Origin: Rosellinia necatrix
Taxonomy: Eukaryota > Ascomycota > Sordariomycetes > Xylariales > Xylariaceae
Length of the DNA stretch: 64,000 nt
Assembly (NCBI GenBank): GCA_021209875.1
Contig: JAGYVD010000001.1
Span: forward strand, 4,402,001 to 4,466,000
Reading direction: 5' to 3'
This document shows, one piece after another, positions 23,717 to 33,449 of this stretch (the first letter of the stretch is position 1; each line of letters starts with the position of its first letter). The notes under the pieces were generated by a model. The model saw only the letters and a program-made list of their open reading frames with translations, was not told the origin of the DNA and did not search any database. The translations under genes were made by a program, and so were the position numbers.

Positions 23717-25117
23717 TCAGGGCGCCCTCGCCGACACCGGGACGCCGTTCTTCAGGCAGGCCTGGCAAGTCCGGCCGACGAAAGAGTTCTCGGGTCCCTT
23801 GCCCTTCTTCCTGGCACATTCCTTGCAGTGGACGCGGCACAGGTAATAGCGGCAGCCCGGGGCGGCGCACTCGACCTTCCAGCGGCAGTCCTGGGTGAGG
23901 TGCTGCTCGCCGCACGGGCACCTCTTCAGCGAGCACTTCGCGCCGCTGTGGCCCTCGGCGCCGCACATGCAGCACCGGTGGGCGCAGCCCATCGCGTTGA
24001 GGTGCCGGAACGCGCCCGGGGGGTAGGGGGAGCCGCACCGCCGGCTGCACTTGGCCTGGCACTGCGAGGCCCGGTGGAACTGCGGGAACGGCCGGCATTT
24101 GCACCGGTTCGACGGCTTGAGCGTGCAGTTGCGGGCCTTGTGCTTGGGGGAGTCGCAGTAGCCGCAGTTCGACGGGCAGGCCGCCGTCTTGTGCGTGTAC
24201 TGCGCGCAGTTGGTGCACGGGTTCTTGGGGCGGGCCCGCGGGTCGGCCGGGAGGACGGCGCTCTCGACGAGCCATTCGGGCTTGTCCGTGAACATGGCCC
24301 GGATGTGTGACCGGCTCAAGCTCCTCCGGCGAGACAGTTTGTCGAGCTCGGGGAGCGATCTGAGAGGATAGAAGACTACATAAGGAACATACCCTTCCCA
24401 ACGAGGGTCGTACATCGGGGATGAGGTTACGATGCCCCAGCGGCCCTCGGCCGGCAGACTCCGGGCCCGCTTGGGGAGCACATGGCGAACGGTGTTGGGG
24501 CTGGGCATCGTGAGATAGCCGGAGCGCTTCCCTTCTCTCCGCAGAGGCGCGGGCCAAACCGGGCCGCCGTCTTTCCAGGGCGCGGCCGCGAAGCAATCGC
24601 CGAGGGAAAGTATCCCGTTCTCGGGGCCGCGGTTATAGGGCAACTGACTGCTCCGGGAGAAGACGGAGAAGCGGTGCTGCACCCGACGCGGCTCCTCGAA
24701 GCATGCTAGACGGGCGACCATGTCACGCTTCCAGCGGGGGGCGGTCTTGGCATTGCGGTCTCTCCAGCTGAACGAGTTTATCACTCGGTGTAGCAAGGGG
24801 TCGCATTCCAGGTAATGGAGCTGGACGAGCTCGATGATCTTCTGTTGTAGGGTGATTTCCATATCGTGGGGCCATTCCATCGTCAGCAACCGCCACATGA
24901 TCTGCATATCGAGACCGAGCTCGCGGTCCTCCGACTTTATAGGCCCGACGTTGTGGGGGTACCGGACCGTTTTGAGATATGTCTTAGGCAATACGCGGCG
25001 AGGATGCATAAGGTCGTCCATGATCCGGTTGATGATGACATCGCGCCCTCCTAATGATCGGTGTGCGTAGCGCCTGAAGTCGAGATCGATGCCGTTTAAA
25101 GGGTAATGCGATCCCAT
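23717..25117 (-). CDS. CCHC zinc-knuckle protein of unknown function
   Basis: A single exon of 466 residues. Residues 1-310 match no domain I know. The C-terminal ~150 residues are Cys/His-rich, with three perfect C-x2-C-x4-H-x4-C knuckles (CTNCAQYTHKTAAC, CGYCDSPKHKARNC, CCMCGAEGHSGAKC), variant ones (CPCGEQHLTQDC, CKCRPFPQFHRASQC) and further CxxC pairs. CCHC knuckles usually bind single-stranded nucleic acid, so RNA binding is a reasonable inference. There is no reverse transcriptase, integrase or capsid-like region beside it, which argues against a retroelement Gag. The 3' part of the gene is much more GC-rich than the 5' part. A minus-strand frame of 324 residues over the same DNA is a shadow. 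Confidence 0.7.
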   Translation of the reverse strand: MGSHYPLNGIDLDFRRYAHRSLGGRDVIINRIMDDLMHPRRVLPKTYLKTVRYPHNVGPIKSEDRELGLDMQIMWRLLTMEWPHDMEITLQQKIIELVQLHYLECDPLLHRVINSFSWRDRNAKTAPRWKRDMVARLACFEEPRRVQHRFSVFSRSSQLPYNRGPENGILSLGDCFAAAPWKDGGPVWPAPLRREGKRSGYLTMPSPNTVRHVLPKRARSLPAEGRWGIVTSSPMYDPRWEGYVPYVVFYPLRSLPELDKLSRRRSLSRSHIRAMFTDKPEWLVESAVLPADPRARPKNPCTNCAQYTHKTAACPSNCGYCDSPKHKARNCTLKPSNRCKCRPFPQFHRASQCQAKCSRRCGSPYPPGAFRHLNAMGCAHRCCMCGAEGHSGAKCSLKRCPCGEQHLTQDCRWKVECAAPGCRYYLCRVHCKECARKKGKGPENSFVGRTCQACLKNGVPVSARAP

Positions 25118-25382
25118 TTTGCTGTCGATGCGCTTATGCTCATGACAGGATCCCCGATGTCACCTTCGCGAGCTATCAGCGGACAAGGTGTGAATGAAAT
25201 TGTGCTGAGCTTGTTATTCGAGTAGTTATTTGCTTTTTTTCATATATATAAAAGTATCTAGGTAAGTATATAAATGTGTACAAGAAAGTTGGATAATTAG
25301 TCCCGTCGTGACTGCTGCTGCTGTGAAGCATGAGATACTCCATGCTTCAGGCAGAGGCTTCTGTACTTGAAGCAGACCATAG

Positions 25383-25429
25383 GTAACTACCTAGGTAGGT
25401 ACCTACCTATCTGCCTGGTAGGTAGTTAC
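25383..25429. repeat. Nested inverted repeat with 18-bp palindrome
   Basis: Arms GTAACTACCT and AGGTAGTTAC flank TAGGTAGGTACCTACCTA (25392-25409), itself a perfect palindrome. This is the clearest case of the TAGGTA/TACCTA word family spread over the intergenic DNA here. Confidence 0.8.
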
Positions 25430-27377
25430 TTTGGACAGGTTGCATAACAGCTGGTAACAGTCCCATAATCTAATCTACGGCCCTTTCGTCAAAAGATTGC
25501 ACGAAACCGCCAAACTAAAGAGGCGCCGTTAGAGGGGTAAAATTGGGCCGTCAGAGTGTCTCCCAGCTGTTCGAGGCCGGATTACGGTTAGCCAAGTAAT
25601 TATTGGCATAGACAGGTATTAAAGTATACCTAGCTAGGTAGCTCAAAATGTCCTGCCGGAACTAAGTGCTTATCTAGTTAGTAGTGCAAGTAGGTAAGGT
25701 AGCTGCTGCCAGAGTCAATTAAACCCCAGTTTCTCTCTATACTCATAACTCACCTACTTACACTCCACATATACCCAACAGCACCATAGCTCCAGCGGTC
25801 GGCAAAACACTTTGCATAAGTTAGGTCTTAGTGCGCTACTAGTACTTATTGACCCGTCGAAAAATCCTTCGAGGAGTCGGGCCAGCCCGCGCGCCCGACC
25901 AGAAGAGGGCCGGACTAGGGCTACTGCTGTTCGGGTGAGAGTCGACGGTGCCGGATCCGCGTGAAGCCAATGCGGGTGGGAGGGGGCCCCTGGCATGAGA
26001 TAGCCCGGCTTTGACTCTGAAAATTTCCGGATATCTCATGTGAAGCAAAGGGCCGTTACCGACCCGCACATGCCACCTACCCAGTGATGGCTAGCCAGTG
26101 GGCTGGGGAGAACGAACAACATCTTTGACAACAACTTTGACGGTGAAGCAGCTGCGGCATCAACATGTGATCTGATCGACCAGGCCCAAACGAATACCCA
26201 AACAAATACCGAAACAAATACGTATACGACGTCAAGATGCGTTTACATAACCGTATACCCATCGCTCGAGGGCCGGCCTTGCGTTGAACTATTTATTTAC
26301 AATCACCTCCAGGTTGCCATGATTCTTGGAGTTCCACAATAAGTAATTTATCTCCCTACATATTTCTTTATTTAGTTATACCATGTTCATGCAGTCTCCT
26401 CTCAAGTATTTAAATACCAGGTCTCATGCTCGTGTAGAGCGTCTTCTTCTCTCTGTGTTTGTTGGCCTTGGCTGCCGTGTGGCGCGGCGTCTGGCGTATC
26501 CAACACTTGAGCGGCACACGTCGGTTAGCTATCACAACTCATGGGAAACACGATCCGAAGCTGTCATCCTGCCTACTGCTATGGGTCTTTTCGGAATGCG
26601 GGCCGGGGCCAAGAGATAACGCGACGCCAGTCCTGTTCTCACTCCCGCTGTGCTCCTTGTAGGATCCGTCGCGGTAGGCGTGCGTCCACTTAGCACCAAT
26701 TCGGGCCCCGGAACTCATCAATCCGGATGTGCCTTTCCGCTCCGTGAACGAAACGGGCAAGTAGCCCCGTCACTAGTCAAAGGACATCAGGTTTGGCCAT
26801 GTCCTCTTGCCAGGCACCTTACCCGTAACGCTACAGTAAAATTCGACATTTGCTGGAGCAAGTAGTTGTCAGCATGTGTGTAGATCACGTCAACCTGCCA
26901 ACGCCGGGAAATATTCCGTAATGGCTGCCCATGGATTGGCCAGGATGAGACGGGGCGCCCTGTTGATCACGGGTCCGATGCAACGTCCTTGTCAAAGTGG
27001 CCAGGCGGAGTTCATATCATATTCATTCTAAGGCCTCGAATCTGATCCCGGGATTATACGCCGGCACCAGTTCCCTGGGATTTCTGCACGCGCCATGCGC
27101 CTGGGATTCCTCGCTTCCTTACCCTGCCCACATGATCCGCCGTTAATCAATCTCTGGGTGAGCCTAGCTAACCTTAGCTTTGTTGGCACCCTAACAAGGC
27201 TTCCGCTTCGCTACTGTGGCCCAGGGCTCTTTATTTCCTCCTATTAGCACCCTAACCTCACAACCCGGATGCACGAGCCTGGGAGGCCGTCCTTGATATG
27301 TAAACTTGCGCCGTTCACTCCACTCGGAGGGGGACGGGGGGCGTACCGAGGGATGAACATAGCCCAAGTAGTAAACA

Positions 27378-27382
27378 TATAA
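27378..27382 (+). promoter_or_regulatory. Possible TATA element of cellobiose dehydrogenase gene
   Basis: CATATAAG lies about 80 nt before the proposed start codon, a suitable distance for a fungal TATA box. Only the sequence match supports it. Confidence 0.3.
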
Positions 27383-27462
27383 GCTGTGCCTCGAGGCTTG
27401 TTTCGTCGCCCTTCTGTTGCAGCTTTTTTGGTTGTCGCGCGTTGAAAGCACCGTTGGACATG

Positions 27463-30400
27463 ATGGGTCGTTTCCGGTTTCTGTCGACGCTGCTCTGGGC
27501 AGCCAGTTTGAGTGCGCCGCTCTTCAAACCCCGTCGAGGGCAGCATCGCTAATTAAATCACAGATGTCCAGATATGCCTTGGCCAATCGAGCACACCAGT
27601 TGTCTATACAGATAGCGATACGGGCATCATATTCGACACATGGGTCGTGCCGGACAAGGCCACAGGTGCATCTGGCACGACGACTTGGGGAGGCATGACT
27701 ATGGGACTTGCGCTCCCCCAGAATGCGTTGACAACTGACGCAACTGAGTTCATCGGGTACTTGGTCAGCACCGCCCTCATCATTTTAGCATTAAATTTCT
27801 TACTAATAAAATTCATAGCAATGTCCCACGAACAGCACTACATTAACAGGGTGGTGCGGTATTTCATTAGCCGGCCCCATGACAAACAGCTTGCTTCTCA
27901 TGGCCTACCCATACCAGAATAAGGTCCTAACCTCCTTTCGCTACGCTACTGGCTACGATAACCCGGAGTTATACACTGGAGACGCCAAGTTGACCCAGAT
28001 TTCTTCCAAAATAAACTCGACACATTATTCAGTCATCTTCCGCTGTCAAAATTGTTTATCATGGGATCATGATGGCGCAACAGGCTCTGTGTCGACAAGT
28101 GCCGGATTTCTAGTATTAGGTTGGTGCAATGCTTTCCCGGCTCCAGGAAATCCGAGTTGCCCAAATGATATTACTCTCCTCCAGCACGACAATGGCCAGA
28201 GTATTTTCGGGGCCGCTCTAGATAGCAATGTAGCAAACCCATCATACTCTCAGTGGGCAGCCAAGGCTACGGCTACCGTGACTGGAAGCTGTGGAACAAC
28301 CACGACACCCACGTCGACCCCTACATCCGCGCCGACCGGTGTTCCCGTCCCAAGTGGAACATACGACTATATCGTCGTTGGCGCAGGAGCCGGCGGTATC
28401 CCAATCGCAGATAAGCTTAGCGAAGCTGGCAAAAAGGTGCTGCTCATCGAGAAAGGCCCTCCAAGTTCCGGACGATGGGGCGGTACCATTGGCCCAGAGT
28501 GGACCAAGGGCACAAACCTAACCCGCTTTGACGTGCCTGGACTTTGCAATGAGATCTGGGAGGATTCAGCTGGTATTTCTTGCACCGACACCGATCAGAT
28601 GGCGGGCTGTGTGCTTGGTGGTGGCACCGCGATCAATGCAGGGTTGTGGTGGAAGGTTAGTAAGAAAAAGGATACGAGGTCGATAAGTCACTAACATTTT
28701 TATAGCCCTATAACCTAGACTGGGACTACAACTTCCCAACAGGTTGGAAATCAACGGACATGGCTGCCGCAACATCGAGGGTCTTTTCACGTATCCCCGG
28801 TACTGACACGCCCTCCAAGGACGGCAAGCGTTATCTACAACAGGGCTTCGATGTGATTTCCGGCGGCTTGGCTTCCTCCGGTTGGACCAGTGTCACTGCC
28901 AACAATTCCCCGAACCAGAAGAACCACACATTTTCACACACGCCCTTCATGTTTTCCAATGGCGAGCGAGGTGGACCTATGGCTACCTACCTTGTTACCG
29001 CCAAGGCGCGCTCAAACTTCAATCTATGGACGGGCACCGCAGTTAAGAGGGTGATCCGTAGTGGCGGGCATATTACCGGTCTTGAGGTCGAAGCATATAA
29101 GAACGGAGGCTATGTTGGAGTAGTGAATGTCACGTCCATCAGTGGTCGCGTAATTTTATCAGCCGGCGCCTTCGGCTCAGCTAAAATCCTGATGCGAAGT
29201 AAGCTCAACAGGACTCCCAATCGGTAGAGCATAATTGTGCTAACTGAAATAGGTGGAATTGGCCCCCAGGACCAGTTAGAAGTGGTGAAGAGCTCAACAG
29301 ACGGTTCCACCATGATTGCAAGCAGCTCCTGGATCAAACTTCCAGTCGGATACAACCTGAACGATCACGTCAATGTTCGTTACTCTAAATGTATATGCTC
29401 ATTGCGGCGGCTGCTAACCTGGTATAGACCGATACTGTCATCACTCACCCCGATGTCGTGTTCTACGACTTTTACGAGGCTTACGATTCTCCTAACACTA
29501 CGGATGTTAACCTTTACCTGAGTAAGTTCAATGGTGAATAACTAGCTATATCTCTCGAGCTAACTTCCTCAAGACCAGAGGTCTGGTATACTTGCTCAAG
29601 CCGCTCCAAATATCGGCCCGATGTAAGTTCCCAGCTAAATAGACAGAGTCATTGAATGTCCCCGTCTGACCGTTCTAGGTTTTTCGACGAAATCAAGGGC
29701 GCAGATGGTATCGTTCGACAGCTCGAGTGGACAGCTCGCGTGGAGGGTAGTGGCGGTACCGCAAACGACCGTGAGTCAAATACCAAATGTTGGTAAATTC
29801 TTGTACTAATTGTGTGAAAGATGCTATGACTATGAGCCAGTATCTTGGGCGTGGCGCTGTGTCGAGAGGTCGCATGACCATCACTAAAGCTCTCACCACC
29901 GTCGTGTCCACCGTCCCTTACCTACAAGACAAGAATGACGTCGCCGCCGTCATCCAAGGCATCAAGAACCTGCAAGCTGCCCTGAAGAACGTAAAGAACC
30001 TCACTTGGGCATTACCCGCTCCTGGTACAACCGTTGAGGATTTCGTCAATAACGTGCGTTCCACCCCTTGGTTTTCCAATATGAATTCAGCTAATTCCTC
30101 GCAGATGGTGGTGTCTTACTCCAACCGACGAGCCAATCACTGGATCGGTAAGGCCCCTTTCGTGATACCCAACAAGGCACATCCACTCACAATTTACAGG
30201 AACCAGCAAGCTAGGAACCGACGACGGCCGCAACGGCGGGTCAGCCGTCGTGGACGTGAACACGCAGGTGTACGGCACGGACAACCTCTTCGTCGTCGAC
30301 GCGAGTATCTTCCCGGGCCACGTCACCACTAACCCGTCGGCCTACATCGTCATCGCGGCCGAGCGGGCGGCCGAGCGCATCCTGGCGCTGACGCCAGCCA

Positions 30401-30574
30401 AGGCCCTCGCACAGTACTCGCAATGTGGCGGCCAGAGTTACAATGGCAGCTTCCAGTGCGCGTCGCCTTACACGTGCCAGTACCAGAACGATTATTATTC
30501 ACAGGTAAGGCACCGTTCACACAAACCCCGCAGTCTTTTCCGTCTTGCTGACTAGATGTTCCCAGTGTCTATAA
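27463..30574 (+). CDS. Secreted cellobiose dehydrogenase with C-terminal CBM1
   Basis: Twelve exons: 27463-27511 (donor uncertain), 27564-27763, 27819-28655, 28706-29198, 29253-29374, 29428-29521, 29574-29622, 29679-29770, 29821-30053, 30105-30147, 30200-30504, 30566-30574; phases agree, giving about 841 residues. Order: signal peptide ([15 protein letters not shown]); heme b cytochrome domain (about 25-237) with likely axial ligands Met104 (GPMTNSLL) and His206 (LQHDNGQ); Thr/Pro linker (240-262); FAD dehydrogenase ([28 protein letters not shown], catalytic His in NRRANHW, Asn in TNPSAY); and CBM1 (YSQCGG to YYSQCL). It oxidises cellobiose to the lactone and passes electrons to lytic polysaccharide monooxygenases. 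Cytochrome plus CBM1 is the class IIA layout. Exon 11 is notably GC-rich. Confidence 0.94.
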
Positions 30575-31312
30575 ATATAAATGCTGTTAGGCGGGGTGGT
30601 TCATACTGTATATACGTGCGTCTAGTATATAGATATGGTTATTTCATTTATATATATGGGATATGATGTTCCTTGTTCTTTTTTTAAAAGCCTATGCTCC
30701 CTGAACTCCACACTAAACAAGTGAGTAGCGTGTCATATCACGCTAGTCCTTTCATCCTACTTTAGTACGATCCCATACCGTTACTTTCCTCCCGGCCGTG
30801 CTTGCATATAGATAACAACGGTTGGCTGTAAAGGTGAGGCCATTTGGGCATGGCTTTACTCATAGCCGGCTCTATTTAGCACACCCGTCAATTCACACGC
30901 GGCGGGTCATAGATAGTCACGGTGGCTTACAGAGGGGCGTGGAACGCCATCGCAGAAAATTAAAAAAAAAAAAAAAAAATATGGATTCTACAGTTCCAGG
31001 CCATAAAAAAAGCCGGCTGAGCTAAATTCATCCCAAGGTATCTTTCTATCTCAAAAATGCAAGAAAGCCAACCCTCCCCCCCCTCCTCTCTCTCGCTCTC
31101 TACCCAACCAAACGCCTTCTAAATGCTCTCTATGTATGCATATTCTATGTTTATATTCCGGATGTCTACCGCCGTGCCGTGACAAATGAAACTGTAAGCG
31201 AGCGTCGAACCGGGTTTACTTCCGATCCTCGTGGTGGTGAAAAGACTTGTGCCGCGACTGTGAGCGCGTCTCGGGCGCGCTCTCCTCAGTCTCGGCTTGT
31301 CCCGGGTTAGGC
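30575..31312. other. Convergent intergenic region with poly-A tract
   Basis: Holds the 3' ends of the cellobiose dehydrogenase and Mpv17-like genes. An 18-base A run at 30962-30979 and a CT-rich stretch at 31070-31105 are the only structures seen. Confidence 0.55.
30962..30979. repeat. A18 homopolymer
   Basis: Eighteen consecutive A in non-coding DNA. Without target-site duplications or an adjacent retroelement it is taken as a simple repeat. Confidence 0.9.
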
Positions 31313-32677
31313 CTAGCCCAGGGTGGCCAGCTGCCCGGCGTCTTGCAGCGTCCTCAGGGTCGCGGCCAGGGGCACGGCCTGCTGCTGCTGCGGCAGCGGC
31401 GGCCTCACGCTGTCAGGCGCCGCTGCGGCGTGGTGGTCGTTCTGTTGGTGGAGCGCCTCGAGGCTCTCGGCCCGGCCGTTCAGGAAGCTCAGGTACGTCT
31501 GCCAGCCGACGGCGATGACGCCGCCGAAGATGCTGCGATACTCGAAGGGGATGAAGGCGAAGCTGAAGGCCGTGACCGCCGGCCAGAGCTTGCACGAGTT
31601 GACGAAGCTGACGGGGACGGTGTTGCACACGCGCCTCCAGGCCTCGGCGGGCGTGTCTCCCGAAAGAAGCGCCCTGGGTGAATTCAACTGTTAGTTTTTT
31701 TTTTTTCCTTCCTCTCATCACCGCGGATGATGCAGGTTTGTCGAAATGATGGGGGGATAAAAGACTCGGGAATACGTACTGCGATCCGAAGAAGTATACG
31801 TTGAATAGCGGCGTAAAGGTTAATTGGTTCACGGCAACTTTGACGCCGATCGAGAGAACACGGGAGGAGTAATTGAAGGAGCGAGAGAGGAACGTAAACC
31901 TGTTCAGAACTCCTGTTTAGTCGCCATGTCGTATGAATCGCTAGAAGACGTAGCTTCTCCCGCCCTCTCCCGGGATCCTTTTTCTTCGTCTCTGTAGCCC
32001 CCGCCTCTATTCTCATGTATCCGCGTGCCGACGGACGGACGAGCGGGTAGGGGGAATAGCCCGACTCACCAGATATACCCAGGGATGGCCGCCGTACCGC
32101 CGATGGCCAGCGACCTCGCGGTGCGGGCCCAATCATGCCTTGCGACCTCCTCCGTCGCGCCATTATCTTCTCCCGCGCCGTTTCCCCCTGCACCCGGGTT
32201 GCCGTCGACCTTACTTCGCGGCTTGCTGGGGCTCATTTGCTGCGCGCCGAAGTCGGCACATAGGTATATGAACAACGTACTGGCGACCTGGGTAGCCCAC
32301 GGGCGAGCGCGTTGCGCGCGCGCGTAGGCTTGTCCGGCACGCGTCAGCGGGCCCAGGCGTTGCCAGAACGGCAGGGGCGCGACGATGTTGGGGAGAGGGA
32401 TGGGGTCGGCTTTGGCTCCCGGCCTGGCCTGGCTCGATCCCTGTTGTCTGGCGTATGGCGCCGAGGGCATCTCGGCTCGCGTCCGGGCCCGGGTCTGGGC
32501 CGCGCTTTGCCCTGCATATTTGGAACGCGGGAAGGAGGCGGAGGACGAGGACAAGGACGAGGACTGTTGTCGGCGTGGATTCCGACAGTGATGTGATCGC
32601 CCGGAACTGCGCGAGGGACCCCGTAGCGGCTTGGGGCGTGGTCGGACCAGGGACCCGCGGAGAAGCAGCCGAGGCAT
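31313..32677 (-). CDS. Mpv17/PMP22 family membrane protein
   Basis: Exons 32677-32070, 31899-31780 and 31673-31313; both introns are in phase 2 with GTGAGT and GTACGT donors; 362 residues. The N-terminus (MPRLLLRGSLVRPRPKPLRG) is Arg-rich without acidic residues, like a mitochondrial presequence. The conserved region runs from WATQVASTLFIYLCADFGAQQ through FTPLFNVYFFGSQ to VNSCKLWPAVTAFSFAFIPFEYRSIFGG, the signature end of Mpv17/PMP22, and then WQTYLSFLN. Members are small multi-span proteins of the inner mitochondrial or peroxisomal membrane, linked to pore activity; exact function is unknown. A Gln/Ala-rich tail and a ~45-residue polar insert (KPRSKVDGNPGAGGNG) are lineage features. The coding DNA is strongly GC-rich. 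The first in-frame ATG was chosen; the codon before it is TTG. Confidence 0.86.
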
Positions 32678-33449
32678 CAAGGCAGTCTCTCAGCCTGGCC
32701 GAGCCGGAAACGGCACACTCGGTATCTATCCCCTTTAAATGCGCTTTTGCCGCTGCCCGGCTGGCGCGGTGTCGATCGTATAGTATGGAGTTTGTGTGAT
32801 TATTTTATCAGAGTGGCATATTATATTTGTGTGTCTAACGGATGATGCAAAAGAGGGAACGAACGAATGAAAGAAGGCCCGTCTGGTGAGGAATGGAGAA
32901 CGAAATGACCGCGATTCGTGGTCGTCGGCAATTCGTCTTCGGCGCATTCTGGCCGATATTTTTAGATTAGGCTCGGCTGACGCCGGGATAAATGACCTCA
33001 CATACATATACTTACTGTGCAAGATGCACCTATCACTTTGAGCATGTACCTGCCTAGGTATGCATGCACGTGTCCCATTGTTCCTGTTGGTACTAACCAG
33101 TCTAGGTTAGATTGTAGATTTCCCTGAACGCTTAGCCGATAAGCGACACTACCCGAGAAACTAAGTATGTGCTATACATACAACCCCTGCTAGGCTGTGC
33201 TTCAGCCCTGATGCCTCACCCAGCTGAGCACCAAATACGCGGTATGCGGTGCTACTCACCCCAAGAGAGATGTAGACCAACATATCGAAGTAGCTTAGCC
33301 GATGATTCCTGTTCTATTTACACTTTTATTCCTCTTTCGCTAATTTTCTCGTCGTCATTGCGATAGCTGAACTAAATAGCTGAACATTCGGGAACTCTTG
33401 TCGCCCAGCTGCTAGATAGAGCAGATGCCCATCTTCCATCTTCCTCCTT
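32678..33449. other. Intergenic region, ankyrin gene 3' / Mpv17-like promoter
   Basis: Tandem (codirectional) spacer on the minus strand. No gene recognised. A few TAGGTA words occur at about 33050-33060. Confidence 0.5.

Larger units (their letters stand above)
25118..27462. other. Long gene-free stretch upstream of cellobiose dehydrogenase
   Basis: No gene recognised in 2.3 kb. TAGGTAC words occur at about 25258-25270, 25380-25440 and 25625-25700, including a perfect 18-bp palindrome. Short frames at 25754-26262 and 26383-26865 lack domains and splice partners. The right part serves as the promoter of the cellobiose dehydrogenase gene. Confidence 0.5.

Noticed and set aside
23622..24596. 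324-codon minus-strand frame, Pro/Arg-rich
   Set aside because: Same strand but different phase from the zinc-knuckle gene, kept open by high GC; loses all Cys/His motifs.
27647..27922. Apparent loss of the Cys segment in the cellobiose dehydrogenase cytochrome domain
   Set aside because: Removing the 27764-27818 intron restores QCPTN...GWCGIS in phase, so the domain is intact.
30962..30979. Poly-A tail of a retroposed element
   Set aside because: No target-site duplication, LINE or processed-gene sequence lies next to it.
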